From Paragordius varius (lineage: Eukaryota; Nematomorpha), in NCBI GenBank assembly GCA_964247055.1, contig OZ176052.1, forward strand, positions 10,912,001 through 10,976,000: a stretch of DNA of 64,000 bases. Reading direction: 5' to 3'. Below the pieces are notes generated by a model. That model worked only from the letters and a program-made list of their open reading frames with translations, searched no databases and was not told where the DNA came from. The position numbers were made by a program, and so were the translations under genes. Below, in pieces: positions 26,204 through 40,478 of the stretch (positions are counted from its first letter, which is position 1; each line of letters starts with the position of its first letter).

Positions 26204-29200
26204 AGATCTGTAAGAATATAAAAATTGGAGAATTTCGGAGCCCACATCTATTAAAATATTGCTTTTTAAATTAATTTATGTATATCTTAAGGATATTTTT
26301 GGAATGAAGCATCCTATCTAAAACAAATTATTTGACTCAATGTGGCGAAATCGCTATTTTTCGGTGTAAAACAAATAGCACAAAAGCGTAAATTTACTTA
26401 ATATCTTGTAAGGCCCAAAATCAAAACCATTATGAGAATCCTGATTACACCCGATTTTGTGCAATGAATATTGTAAATACAAAACCACACTTAAATTCAT
26501 ATCTTTATGTATTAGTTTCAACCAAATCTGTTTTTTTCCAAATCCAATCATTTTGGCCGCGGCGAATCCACATTTTTTTGCGTATAAAACATTTTTCTAA
26601 TCAATTCGGTTTCTGTTCTGTTATCGAATGTTTCTGCGTTCCTTTTTTAAATAAACTAGTCTATTTATTATAATGATATTAAATAGCCAAAAGATAATAT
26701 ATATATTACCAACAAAACTATATTGTATACTAACTTTTACCCAAAATTACAAAATATTCAAGTAAAATAGGTAATATTAATAAAATGCCAATGTTAGAGT
26801 TTCGGCTATCCCTGCCATTTTGCATTATTATAAGTTGTTCTGACCTTACAACTAAAAAAATTAAAGAGCAATATAAAATAGCGCTATTGATACTTTGTTA
26901 CATTTTTTGAATTAATAAATGGTTCTCTTTTTATAATTATGGAAATAATATTGACCAAACTGATATGACAAAGTATATATTTCATCTCATATATATATAT
27001 ATATATATAATATTATCAAAACAGGATCCAGAAATAATCAAATTTTAGACGCTAATTTAATTAGAATTTATTTCAAAACTCACATAGCATGATGTGATCT
27101 AAGGTTCATTTATCATCATTATTTTGCCAGTTAGGTTTATAATTTTGGACCTAGGCTTGAAACACATTTTTTATAAAAAAAATAAAAATAAACGTTTATT
27201 TTCAACAACATTTATAAATTTAATAATATTTGCTTTATTTGATACAAGCTGTAATCTTCAAATAATGTTAAAATTTTGAATGTACCATTTCATATGAAAT
27301 ATATGATTGTTTTTTTATCTACAAGTAGTACACAAGCTTTTAACATTTGGAAGATGAGAACAAAGGCTTATGACCGCTAAATTGTGATATAAAAATTATT
27401 TTATAAATCCAAAGGGTTAATTATTATAATTATTATCAGTAAATTGTTTTAATATATATTTCATATAAAAATAGCTATATAATTAGTGTAATAAATTATG
27501 GTGAATACAATAAAATATTTAAAAATAAATTAATGTGACTTTTCTGATAATTACATTATAATTTTTATCCTTTTCATAAATTATGCAAGGCATTAATCCT
27601 AGAAATGTCGTTGTCTTTTACCAATTTCTTTAATATATTAATTAAAAAAAAATTATTTTTGTATAAATTATAATAAAATAAATTAAACATAAAAGATTCT
27701 AATTTTAACATTTTGTTAAAAAATCTTGACATATAATCCAGGATTAAAATTAATTTTAAAAGCTTAAAAAATATTTTGATAAAAGTAGAACTATATTTTA
27801 TTGAATCAACCCTAGTTTTTTTTTTCATCTCAATTTTGTATAAATGCATATTCTCTTCTGTAAACGGCCATACAGAGAAACCAGAATCTGTTTCGGTTTT
27901 AACGGTCTGACAACGGGTTTTCTTCTCTTAACCACCTATAAATACAATGTAATAGGTCACAAATTTTTCATACCCATTTTGTGTAACGAAATACAACCAA
28001 TAAAGTTGTCTCATTATAGAGTTTTACTAAATGGACAATCTAAATTATTATTAGTTTTGCAAAATCTTTTTACAGATGACACTCGAAATATTAATTAAAT
28101 TACACATAATTATATATACTCCTTCTTCCAATCCATGACCTCAATTTTAAAAAAGTAATGGGTCATTATATCTGCATCATGGTCTTTTTTAAATACTTAT
28201 ATAAAAATTAATTTCTTTGTCTACAAATAGTAAAAAAATTAAATGATTTTATATTATTTTGGCTTATTGAGGGCTGGGTCCATTAAATCGTATATTTGTG
28301 AAAAGTCTTCTCAAATTTGAACTCTTTGAATTGAATTGACTTGTTTTGAATTGAATTGACTTGTCTTGAATTGATTTAATTTTACAATTAACGCATCGGT
28401 CCTTTGTTTACAGTCTAATAAATACCCTATTATTTTATATAGCAAATAACATCAACGAGAAATCTAAGGATTGGTTTAAACCAGCCTTTAGCATATAATT
28501 ATTTTAAATCATACATAAAATATAGGCCCCTTATCTTTTTCCTTAATATAATTTTTACCATTTTTATTATCTTTTCAATTGCTCACAGTTTAACTTGGTG
28601 AAATCAACTAATTTAATAACTAAAATTTGCTTTATTATATCAAAATATAAATCTGCGGGGAAAATATTAAATATGTCTTTTTGGCTTAAACAACAGGTCG
28701 AATTCGATGGTTTACTATTTAAAATTAAATTTTATAACCTATCAGTCAATACATAGTGCTTTTAGATTACCTACCACGTTTGTAGTTCTATTCAATATTA
28801 TTTAAGATGCTGAAATAACTGATAAGAAAGTGTGTTTATAAGTTAGTGTCCATGTATAAGATGTATGTTTTTGGTGTTATTAAATTTAGATTTATCTCAT
28901 ATATATTCTAACGGTGTTTTCCATTAACTTAAATTCCTCTAAAAAATAGAAAGATGAGATGAAGTGTAGTGGAATGAGGTATTGCAAGGCATACTAAGAA
29001 ATTTTATAAGAAAGAAAATTTTGCTGGTTTTTATGTTTTTATTATATTAAGCATAACCATTAATAAAAACTACTTTTTTTAACAACTTGTATGTGTAAAA
29101 AATTTTGTAGCTTAGAGTAACTATAAGGTAATCGAGTTTTATATTATCTTATTCAAAGTGTAGATATATAAATGATTGATGTGCTTATAAATATTTTATG

Positions 29201-31196
29201 AACAATTTAAAAGCCATTCGATATTTACCTTAAACTATCCTTTAATGACTGAAAATTATGTACTTACTAAATTCTTATACAGAATTTTTTAACAGCAAAA
29301 ATTTAAACTGGTAAATATTTAGCTTCCAAATATTATTATATATCCATTTTTAGGATTTTTTCTAAAAAAATATATTTATATTTTTTCGAATTTCAATAAA
29401 AAATTGGGTGTCAAAAAACTATTTAGAAAGAAATGAATTGTCCAGTTAGTTACTTTTAATTAATTAAAGCTTTCAGATGCTATAATGATTTTTTTATTTT
29501 TGGTTTTATCTATCAAGGAGAAATGGTGTTAATTAAAAATCGCTTGTGTTGTCCTTTTGCGTTGACCCTTGTTTCTTTATATTTATATGATCTTACATTG
29601 TCTTCTTATATAATTTGATTAATATTTTTTATTATTAAATAATAATAATAATACATATATTTTGATTAGTATTATTAATATTAAAACACACAAAAAATCA
29701 ATAGGTCTCCAATAGAGTCAGTCAGAGGAGATGAATAATAAAAGATTATTACTATAAAAAAATAATTTGTAATTTTTATGATGTCAGTCTCATCATAAAC
29801 TTCCTCTACACTACATTATAATATAACTAATATAAAAGGCCATCTATACATATCTATTGAAAAAATGATTATAATTATTAAAAATGTAAAATTACTTACT
29901 TAATTAACATAAAAATCAATGTAAAGAGGGAGAGAGAGCTAATCAAAAAAGGTTATTGTTTATGTGGTGGAATTAACGCATGAAAATATTTGAATAATTT
30001 TGTGCGAACCAATTAGATCTTCGTTCATCCATAAAAAAATTTAAAAAATAAATTATCGTGGTTTTGATAACTCTTTCAACATTTGAAAACTAAATAATTA
30101 AAAGTTTGTATATAAAATTTTTAAACACAACTCTGATACAGTGAGAAATAATATTGGTTTGTTAAATATTTAATTTTTTTTATAGCATAATTTTTTTAAT
30201 CGCTTATCAGCATTATGAAGCAATATAAAATGGATAACATTACTAGATTTTGAAATTATATTATTATATGGTTCCAAAACTTGAGCAATTAAAGAAAGAT
30301 AACAGCAAATTTAGTTAGAAACCATTAAATATTGCATGACACAACCTTTTTTGTATAAACTGGAATTCCTCTTTCTACTATGACTGTAATTAAAATCCAT
30401 AGTTAGAGACTCTTGTATCTCATACAACACAGCGTTTTTCGAAATGTAAGGTGTAGTTACGCATAGTACAGAGTTAATCTTTCAAAAAATAAAAAATACA
30501 GCATGTCAAAAATATAACGTCCTAAAAAGGAGGAAACCATTTTGGAGTATTTTTTTCGAAGCATAGAAAATTAACCTTCGGGACAGCCAGCCACGTGTGA
30601 AAGATGTTCCTGGTTATATTTGTATCTAAAAAATATGTGACCTGTGGTCTGCTCTACTGTTCATAAAAATTGTCTTAGTTACGGAGTATACATAACATTT
30701 TTTGTTGTTTTTTCCATGTTAAACAATGGCCATAAATTACAACAGAATACGCGACACACAAAATATATGTAATAATAATAATATAAAAATATGTCACATA
30801 AAATATGGCAGTAGGAAAAAATAAAGAAAAAAGGATGCGCATATTAGCTTACTACGATTCCGTTTTTTCGAGTTATTATATCATCCGATGCCTGTATATG
30901 CTTATATATATAGGCATTGACCTATAAAGTATATAGAAATTTAACATTATTTTTAGATTGAATTTTTTTTTCATAACATTAATTTGTTTGAAATCCCTTT
31001 TTATAGTTAATAATTTTAAATTTTTAAATAAATTATTTGAATGAATCATTAATTGGTGGACATTCATTCGGCATAATCAAAATCGCCAAAACCTAACCCA
31101 ATTTTTAAATTATGGATCTTCTAATATCACAAATCCAAAATCGAATATATCCTATATGTAAAAATATTAAAAGTTATAAATAAATGAAATTAAAAC
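26204..31196. other. gene-poor intergenic region
   Basis: About 5 kb with no convincing exon. At 26224-26560 is a second copy of repeat D in direct orientation to the one before element A1. An (AT)n run lies at about 26993-27010 and a 20-bp tandem repeat at 28327-28374. The stretch upstream of 31197 should hold the promoter of the Ig gene, but nothing specific is visible. Confidence 0.5.
28327..28374. repeat. short tandem repeat, 20-bp unit
   Basis: Unit TTGAATTGAATTGACTTGTT occurs about 2.4 times with one mismatch (final T to C in the second unit). It lies in intergenic DNA. Confidence 0.8.
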
Positions 31197-34100
31197 ATGG
31201 ATAGCGGAGCGATGTTCCTTAAACTTATATTCTTTATTCTAGCTTTCAAAGGTTTGATTTAAACATTGTATTTTTCAATGAAACACTACAATCGTAAACC
31301 CATAAATAACCATATTTTAATTATTTAATAAATAAATTGAACTCATACTTTTTAGTTCAGAGAAAATTCGCATTGGACCTTGGTAATACAATAACTAATT
31401 TAACCAAAACAATAGGAATGCCTGTTGAGATACCCTGCAATCTCGATGCCATGCGACAAACTCTTCAAAATAAAGCTTTCGATATGGCTTTTCCCCTCAA
31501 AGTAAAAAAACTAATTAATTAATTAATTAAATCTCCATAATCAGTTTTATCTTTTTTTTACATATCCGCAGTTCTTAAATGTTATCTGATAAGCTTTCCA
31601 TTATTTTCCGAGCTATATAATTTAGTTCTCGGGCAAATACGGCATATTCTATAAGTCATTTACAAAATGCACCCAAATATCGATACTTTAATATTATAAC
31701 TTTTGATTAAACGAAACAGAAACTTTGTAACTAATAACTTCATTGTTTATTTTAAGACAAAGGCAACAAGTAAGGATTTTAGCAGTAGTGAAGAAATGTT
31801 TTTTGTGGAATCGAACGACGAGATTTTGGAACCGATGATAGAAACCACGGTTCCAGATGGCTCTTTAAAATTTAAATTTTCAAAAACTAATACAATATTA
31901 TTCATTGTTAATAAAACATTTTCTATTTTAATTGAACTACAAAACTACTTTTTTATATTACTCGGAAAATACCATAGAAAAATTTAGGCTTTTAGGGTAT
32001 CATTTCTAGCAGTTATCAGAAATTATACCCATATTCATAAAAACAATGAAATCATAAACAAAACTTTGTGTAGCAAAAACCTGAACCAAAATCCTTTTGT
32101 TTCAAACGTTTTTGAAAATATGCGGAACTGGAACCTAAGACACAATAATGACTTGAAACCCGAACAAAAAGGGATTTGGCTCAAATACCCGGTTATTAGT
32201 TTTATGGTTACATCTTGTGATTATCCGTCAAATAAATAAAATAATAATTACCCCTATTCTCCTTTAAATCAAACTTGGTTTTTAATTAATGCATATATAA
32301 GTTAAGGCGATTAATAGATTCGCAATTAATTTTATCAGACTTTTCTTACAAAATACTAGGCTCAGAAAGGATTCATAGCATGATATGAATGTGTTATGAT
32401 AAAGTCTTAAAATTCATTATTTGCATATTGCTCAGATTGCTTGGTTGAAGGGATTTGACCTAAACATCTTAGCTTATGAAAATATAATGATTTATCGAGA
32501 TGATCGCCTAAACGCAACGTATGAACCTGATAAGAATATTTACACTTTAACCATTTCCAATGTAATGCCACACGATGCCGACATCTATATTTGCCAAATT
32601 AATACTGATCCACCGCTAAGGCATTTGACTTATCTCTCAATTTTAAGTAAGCTGTTTTATCCTTCATTCTTCAAAAAACTGTGCTATATAGGGCGATCAT
32701 TAAGGCTAAATTACTATTATAAAGATCTATATAAAAAGTTGGTAAAAATTATTTAGTTAGGAAGCGCTTTTACATTTGTGCTGTATATATGAATTTATTT
32801 AGTTTTAAAGTTTAGCTATTATAATGAAATAAATGATCTGTAATATATTTTGGTATAAAACAAATAGTTTATGTATTATATATATTATGAAATTAAAAAT
32901 ATCTAGATATTTTGATATACAACATTTTTAATTTATATAAACCATAAAATCCAAAATTCCTAAAAAATCTACAATAAGGTGAAATTCGAATATAAGTTAA
33001 CATTTTTCACCAATATGCACTTATGTTTTTGAATCGTTTCAACATTTTTTAACTATTGTTTATTAATTATTTTTCTGATTACATATATTGGGTAATTGGC
33101 CATTTTAATATGATATATAAATTAAAGGCCAATTATATATATAACTTTAGCTCATATCCATTTCAGTAATTTCGCTATATTAGTTATTGATTCCATATTC
33201 AATTCTGAAAAAATAAAATAATTATATTTGAATTCACCATCTGAATTATGAAATAAAATTCCGGTCGCAAAACACCATTACAAAAAGAGTTTTTTTCTTC
33301 AATAATAATTTGAGCTATACCAAGGTATGGGATAAATATTTATTTAATAATAAATTCTGATTAAATATAAATTTCCATTATATTAGCACCTCCTCAACTC
33401 ATAGAGGAGGAAACGACAAACGATTTGAGTGTCCAAGAATACGAACAAGTCGATCTCCAATGCTCTGCAAAAGGAAATCCACCCCCTAAAATAACGTGGG
33501 TTAAATCTCACATTGATTCGAAATCTGGAAAAATAAAAATGAGTAAATTTTATGAGAGATATTTTGTACAACTCAATAAAATTAATAACTTAATTTAAAG
33601 TTTTTAACGATATGTGAAACCCTTTATGAATAGTACTCACAGTTAGTTTTGTTCTTGTTAGCACACAACAGTAAACAAATTTACTTGGTGGTTTCAATTA
33701 TCGATTTCGTATTTTCTATCTCTCTACTATTTGATTTAAAGTCGCTATTACTTATCAAACCAAAACAATTTTAATGAAGTTAACAGAAAATTTATCAAAA
33801 ATTTTCAAAATTTAACCTAATGACATGTAAATAATGGGGATCCCATAGAAATCTGTTGCACTATTATTTTTTTCATTATAAATTATGGATATCTATACTT
33901 TTCAAAAAAAATTATCGTCGTTGTTTAAGTTAGAATGAAGGCAAATGGTGCAAAACTTACCATATTCAATGTGACACAAAAACATGACGGAACATATACA
34001 TGCCTGGTGGATAATGGTGTCCTGCCCGCTATAAGTCGCCAAATCGTACTGAAAGTTTTACGTAAACATACATTTTAAAATTTGATCAATTATAATTAAT

Positions 34101-35102
34101 ATTTGACAATTTTAATTGAAAAAAGAACTGATTGCTTTCTCTATAAAAATTGAAAAACGACAATATACATCTAATTATGATAGATAAACCGTATCTGGTG
34201 AGGAGTCATGATTTATATTTCACTACATATCATATTGTGCGTTCTTTGCAATACGGAGAGGCCTATCTTTTCTGCCTTTTTAGGTGTAACCCATTGCCCC
34301 AAATCAATTGGACCCTTAATGATTTACCCATTAAATTTGATTCACGGTAATTAAAGCTGTCGTTTATGCTATATAGAGAAATGTTACATAAAAATTAATT
34401 TTTTGAACAAAAAATTTATATAAATATATGTTTTTATGACAAATAGAATAAAGCACAAAGAAGTGACGATAGGACACAATTACATTTTATCCAACTTAGT
34501 TGTAATGAATTTACAATTAAATGATAGTGGAAGGTATGCATGTACGGCTCAAAACAAATTTGGGAAATCTAAACATTTTATTACCGTAAAAGGTATTAAA
34601 CATAAAGCTTTTTAAACCCATTTAATAAGTTTCTATTATATTTTGACATAAATTATTTATAGAATTTGTATATAGATACAATATTTTAATGTTTCAATTT
34701 AAAAATGCCTTAAATAATTACATTTATACATTATGCAGTTAAAAGGAAAATGTTGGAGTATACAGCCATACCTCCAAAACTCAAAGAAAATAATCCCTTG
34801 ATTCTAATATCAACTCCAAAACTTAATAATCCACATCCACGAACTATAAAAATTAAAACCTTTTACCTGCCCAAAATAGCTGGGATGCAACAACAAACTA
34901 CATCAAAAAGTTTTTTAAATAATTACATTTTTTAATTATAATGATATTACATTTTTTAATTATAATGATATTATCTCTGTATAATTTTAATTTTTTAGGC
35001 CTCAACATACATTATGTTCCGTGGCAGATCCAGTCAATTAAATTTATCACCGTAATATTTACAATAGTAATAATTTTATTGTCATCAGAATCAATAATAT
35101 AG
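31197..35102 (+). CDS. three-Ig-domain adhesion protein, lachesin/DIP/IgLON-like
   Basis: Cell-surface Ig superfamily protein of the type that wires neurons or seals epithelia in invertebrates. Exons: 31197-31251 (signal peptide MFLKLIFFILAF), 31356-31501, 31757-31906 (optional, donor uncertain), 32436-32646, 33387-33542, 33930-34061, 34184-34346, 34447-34592, 34739-34909, 34999-35102. About 427 residues without exon 3, 477 with it. Ig1: VEIPC, IAWLKG, DADIYICQINTDPP (the CQ(I/V)NTDP block is typical of this family). Ig2: VDLQCSAKGNPPPKITW, DGTYTCLVDNG. Ig3: LFCLFRCNPLPQINW, DSGRYACTAQNKFG. The last exon ends in a hydrophobic run, FITVIFTIVIILL, which fits a GPI-attachment signal or a membrane anchor. 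Exon 3 sits between the Cys and Trp of Ig1 and is phase 0 on both sides, so it may be a cassette. Exon 9 ends at a weak GTTTTT donor; without that splice the protein would stop at 34935 and lack the hydrophobic tail. Confidence 0.88.
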
Positions 35103-35859
35103 CGACCAATTATCATTAATCCTCTATATATAATAAAAAATATATATAATGATTTTATTCGATAGTTGAAAGGTTAATAAAAACGATTAAAAAGTTTTAA
35201 TAAACTTATGTTTGCGCCATAAAGTCTAGCTCATCACATTCCATTTCGAAATTGAAAATAGAGTTTACAAAAAAAGCACAAAGATGGTTTACAAAAGTAC
35301 TCTGTGCGCCTTTCTATCTAATAAAAATAATACAAATTGATGTTAATCTCTATATATAGATAAATAAAAAATTATATAAGTTAAATATATATATTATTGA
35401 TGATAATGATAAAATTTAATTACATATGAAAAAAAAGTTAAACCCTTTGGGGAATTAGGAAAAGTGCATGTCTGCACTTAATGACCAAAATATTTTAGTA
35501 TAAGTCAACACAAATAACAATGCATTTAAAATTGGATATTTCATGATAAAATAGATGTAGTTTAAGGGCCTTTACCTCAATATAATATATATCATATATA
35601 AATTATGGCTGATAAAATATTTTAAATTGGTTTTATTCTTTTTTATCTAATTAACTGAATTTTAGTTTTTCAAGGTATAAAGTATAGTCAATAGTCATTT
35701 ATCTAAGAGAAGACAGAGTGCGCAGACGATAAAAAGATAAAGACCCCATTTTGGTCATCTGACATAATATTAAAAACTTACACAAGTTGAATTCGTTAAT
35801 AACTAACATATTGTTAATTTGTAAAATTTTGTGCCTGAAAAAGAACATTTGCGGCACAC
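35103..35859. other. intergenic, Ig gene 3' side
   Basis: AT-rich and without visible exons. It separates the Ig gene from the mariner fossil; the mariner left terminal repeat should lie here but I could not recognise it. Confidence 0.5.
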
Positions 35860-36770
35860 ATTTCTTTTTTGTTGTAAAAGGCTGTTTAAAGACATTGTTT
35901 GCTAGCAGAACAATATGGTGAACCTTTATCGACGAAAAAAGAAAATTAAAATATTGTTAATTTAATCAAAAAGCTTGGCACTCTAATAAACCACACAACT
36001 GCAATGACGATAAATTGTAGAGTTATTGTATGATTACTTAACTCAAACTCAAAGCCAATTAGCAGAAGCATTACATGTATCATAATAAACAATCAGTAAA
36101 TGTCAGCAAACAAATGAAAAGAGCAAATTCGGTATATGGGTCTTAGTCAATTAAAAGAACGTCAAATTGAAAATTAAAAAATAACTTGAAATCCTGCTTT
36201 AATATCACGAAAGGAATCATTGAATTGTGACGGGTGATGAGAAGTGGCTTTATTTTGCAAATTCAAAGCAGAAAAATCGTGGTTTTTCATTTGCCAAGCC
36301 ATTCCATCCACAATAGGCTAAATCGTGCCACAAGAAGACCATGTCTGTGTCTTGGGGGACCAGAGCGGTATTGTGTATTATGAACTTTTGAGCCGTGAAA
36401 TAGATAATACAGAACAATAGCTAACAAATACCTAATTTAAACCATGCATTAATCAAAAAAGGAATGAGCCAGAAAACATGGTAAAATAATTTTGCTACAT
36501 TAAAATGCTTCGTCTCCTACGGCAAGAGTGAGAGTCACCTTTAAATTGCTTTATAGGAATTTTTACGCATACGCTGAACTCTCCTGACATGGCGCCATCT
36601 GACTGATACAACTCGCATCAATGGGGCACACGGCGTAAGCAGCGCTTTATAAATTTATTAGACGTTAGAAAATGGCTTGACCATTGATTTGCCGTAAAAG
36701 AAAATCATCTTTTTTTGGAATGGCATTCATATATTACCTGAGAGATAGGCGAAATGTTTAGAATCCAATA
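35860..36770 (+). mobile_element. dead mariner transposon (transposase remnant)
   Basis: Tc1/mariner-superfamily transposase in + orientation. Recognisable blocks in order: a helix-turn-helix piece TQTQSQLAEALHVS near 36050; FGIWV; the catalytic block IVTGDEKWLYF at about 36224-36256 (first Asp of D,D34D); YYELL-like and HGKK-like blocks; and the C-terminal FWNGIHILPERYAKC near 36712-36757. Many stops and frame shifts interrupt it, so it is old. Terminal repeats were not recognised, so the limits given cover only the coding remnant. Confidence 0.88.
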
Positions 36771-38980
36771 GACCTTTCCTGACAAAATTCCGCATTTTTC
36801 TACCAAAAACGGTAAAAACTATGTCTACACCGTACTACTTTAATTTAACTTTCACATTTTTTAATGATCTCTCCTAATTTTCCAAATATAGGGTTATAAA
36901 TTGAAGTGTATTTTGAGCCGGCTTCTCACATATACAGTGTGCTCAAACTCATTCTTTACAGGTTTTAAAAAGAATTTACAGACATCTTGGTTAAAAGACA
37001 TTTAATTTTGAGATCACGATTAAAAAGTGGGCTTTTATTATGTTATTGCAAGGAGTTTGCTATTAGTTTAATATCTCTTTTGTCCCTTTAATATACTTAA
37101 CATTACTTTTTGCAGAAATATCCATTAATATTAATTAAAAATAATTAAATACTCGATTAAAACTTTTATAATTTTGGTTTTAGTTAAATTTTGATTATAA
37201 CAACGAAAATTTAAAGCTAAAACTTTGGTTAAATGATGTTTTATCTCTATTGTTAAAAAATCGTTTAAATTATAAAAATTTTAATGAATATCTCAAGGTT
37301 ACTGTGCCATTTCTGTAACCTACGATAAAACAAAGGGAAACTTCTAGCGCACTAAAAATAATTATAAGTATGCAAAAATTTAGCCAAAAAATCATTTAGT
37401 TATCTTTTAAAATCATTAAAGTTATTTAAATTAAAATATTTTTGTTTGATCGAAATATTTAGCATGCTAAAAAATTACGCTGGATTTTAATTAGACACGG
37501 TCAAGTCATTTGGACAATATATTACAATTATGCCATCATCCATATTGTTGAATTAGTGGTTGCTAAATTATTTAGTTAGCATAAAGAATTTTTTTTTAAT
37601 TATTAGAATTTTTATAAAACAAATTTTTTTACTCATAAAAATTTTAAAATTTATTGGTACGAATCTTTTAGCAATATTTAAATTTAATCTGCCTTTTTTC
37701 TTAAAACTTTATTCCAAATTTACACATAATATTTTCATTAGTCCATAAATCCAATGTTCCTGCATTCTCCGTAAAACTTGGAATTATTATTTGATCAGTT
37801 ATTTTAAAGTATAATATACAATGTATGAATCGATAAATATCTTTAATTTTTAATTATAATGTAATCAAATATTTGAATGGAAACTTCGATATTTATTATA
37901 TATTTTTTATAAAAAATAATCAAATAAATAAGCCTAAATGAGAATTTCAACATCAAAATATCCCAGGTCTATACCATATTCCCAATCCAGCTATATTGAA
38001 TATAAATCCAGTGTCTTTTAATCTTGGATTCGACTTCGTACGATTTTGGGTTTCATCATTTAATTTTGCATTGCATATCCTCACAATTTCAAAAATTAAT
38101 AAAATCTAAAACAAATATAATGTTAAATATTCAATATTTATAACTATTTTTTTGAAAAAAATATAAATATTACTTTGAATATCATAGCTATTTTCATGTT
38201 AAATAAAATTTATGAATAATTGAATGGTTAATAAAACATCAATGAGTTTGAAGTACTTATCTTCTTTTTACTGGATACTATTGGTGTATAAGTATAAGTG
38301 ATGTTAAGTTAAGAAATGATGAAAAAGTATTATGTAATAAATGTAAATGATTGGATATTTTTAATTATAAAATATTACTAAGAAGGTTTTATTAAGGGGA
38401 TGTTGGATTTAACTATAAAATCATTTGAATAAACAAAGACTGATTACAAACTCTATGCCACGATTGATGTTTTATCCAAATGAAAAATTTAGGAAAGCTG
38501 GGGCCTATATCGTAAGAAATACCAATTATATTTTAAGTTTTATTAAAAAATTTAGATGCCGCCCCTACAATACCGATTTGATAAAAATTGATTTCGACCA
38601 ATATACCATTTAATTAATCCAAAATAAAGGTAAATTTGATTGGTTATCTTATATTAGCAGGCGTAAAAAAAACATATAGAGTATATATATTCTATATTCA
38701 CCTTCTTTTATGAAGTAAAAAAAATCCTAAAAATTATGATTAAATGATGATCGATCAGAATTATTTAAATATATATATATATATATATATTATATGTATC
38801 TATAACGTGTATAAGTCACTAAATTCTTTTTAAAGAAGTTTTACTGCTTTAGATAGGAAGTAACAGTAAAAAAATTATTAAAAAGGCAAAAAAGGTACCT
38901 AATCTTTTTTCATAAATTTCACAAAAATATTTGCTTAAGAACGATTGTACATAAAAATAAAAATTTATGAATCTATTCTT
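36771..38980. other. intergenic, no gene seen
   Basis: About 2.2 kb of AT-rich DNA. One plus-strand frame at 38425-38613 (TTG start, internal MPRLMFYPNEKFRKAG) looks slightly protein-like but has no homology or splice context I can support. An (AT)n run lies near 38770-38790. Confidence 0.45.
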
Positions 38981-39518
38981 TAACACTTCAATGCCTTTTC
39001 ACTTTTTTGTCATAGTTTACATATTAGGGGAGGTTTTATCCCAGAGCTCAATTTTGTAATACAGTTATGAAAGTTATTTTAGTTAAAATTTAATTATCAA
39101 GCATTGTTCTCGTGTTTTAGATAAAAAAGCTTATATTTTTTAGTTTTGTGACTTCTAGACTCTGAAATTGAGACAGGTTCAAAACACGATTGAAACGAAC
39201 AGCGGATATTAAGATCAGAATATATTAAGTTTTGCCGGCAAAATATAGCCTGAAAGCTTTTTAAAGTTAATTTCCATTTTCTAACCATAATATACATTAT
39301 TTGCCTGTGGCATTGATTTATAATTAAAAAAATGGCGGCAAAATATTTGAGATAGGATTTTTTTACAATTTTACATTTTTTAAAAATGTATAATGCGCCT
39401 AAAAGACTAAAGATACATATTTTTTCGGCTGATTACCTTAAATACTTATTAAGATATTTAAGTTTTAAATCGCTCTTGGATATAAAACTACCCTAAAAGG
39501 TAATGGAGAGTTAATGCG
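38981..39518. mobile_element. TIR element family B, copy 2 (inverted)
   Basis: About 540 bp. Read on the minus strand it follows the 6307-6783 copy from end to end: TTACCTTTTAGGGTAGTTTT at one end, then AGTCTTTTAGGCGCATTATA, TTTTGCCGCCAT, CACAAAACTAAAAAATATAA, and TAAAACCTCCCC at the other end. The two copies are diverged but colinear, which defines the element's limits. Confidence 0.8.
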
Positions 39519-40478
39519 CAACCCCTAAGATCATTTATATTATAAATATTAAAGTTTAAAATATATAATATAAGTCTTATTTAGTTTAATTTAAATTTTA
39601 ATGTAATTTAAAACATTCGTGGAATATTAAAGCCAAACATCATTTTTTACTTTCAACTTTAAAATAATTTACAACCATAAGATATGTTAAAATTTTGTTT
39701 ATAAAATTTCATTTTTTTTCACAGCCAACCAAAATACAGACTATTTATCGGTATAATATGGTTCACGGTCCTTAAGACTAAAAATATTCTTTCAGCTCTT
39801 TAAATATTTTTGATGTGAGTACCACTGGTTTACAGTATTGTGAAGAACCAGAAATTCGATTTAATTAGGTATTTTTTAAAGAACATGTTAATTAAATTCA
39901 ACTCACATTATTTTTTTCAAAAGAAAAAAAGTAATAAAAACCGTTTTTATCGGTTCCAACTCAAATTTCTTTGGTTTTTTTGATACATATTTTGAAAACC
40001 ATCCCGAACAAAATAAATACGGTCTCAAAAGATATTTTTTTCAAAAAATGATTATAATTTCGACCTTTTTTGGCCAAATGGTTGTGTTTTCGATGCTTAT
40101 TTTAAATACAAAAAGCCCCATCTTACATGAATAAACATCCAATTTTATGAATGGTCCTTTTCTTTTAGTGGAAGAAAATATAATTAAATTAAAAATCACT
40201 CTTTTTTACCGAGACTTTCGGTTAAATAAACCATGGTTCCAATTTTTAAAAATAAAACTCCTAGACTTACATGTTATCTGTAGCTAATGATTATAACTAA
40301 TTTTGCAATAATGCCTACGGGATCAAAAATATTTAAATGCCAAAAACCTAATAATTTATAAACATTAAAATTAAAAAATCAGGTAAAAATTATGTTACAA
40401 AACCTATAGGATTTAAGTGCCTAATTTATGCACGGATATGTTTTATAAAAATATTTAATTTTTAAACCGTTATATTGT
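39519..40478. other. intergenic with GGTTCC-type repetitive sequence
   Basis: No exon seen. Short GGTTCC/GGAACC-containing segments here (39720-40260) resemble sequence at about 32040-32220 and in the PRIM1 intron at 58980-59360, hinting at another dispersed low-copy repeat whose ends I could not define. Confidence 0.4.

Noticed and set aside
27844-28098. 84-codon plus-strand frame
   Set aside because: Begins with a plausible run but has no homology, no splice context and no neighbour; indistinguishable from chance in this composition.
34910-34935. Ig gene ending at 34935 without the last exon
   Set aside because: Possible, but the next exon (34999-35102) supplies the hydrophobic C-terminal anchor expected for this family in the matching phase, so splicing is preferred; the donor remains weak.
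38425-38613. 62-codon plus-strand frame with protein-like composition
   Set aside because: Opens at TTG, no recognised family and no flanking exon; not supported as a gene.
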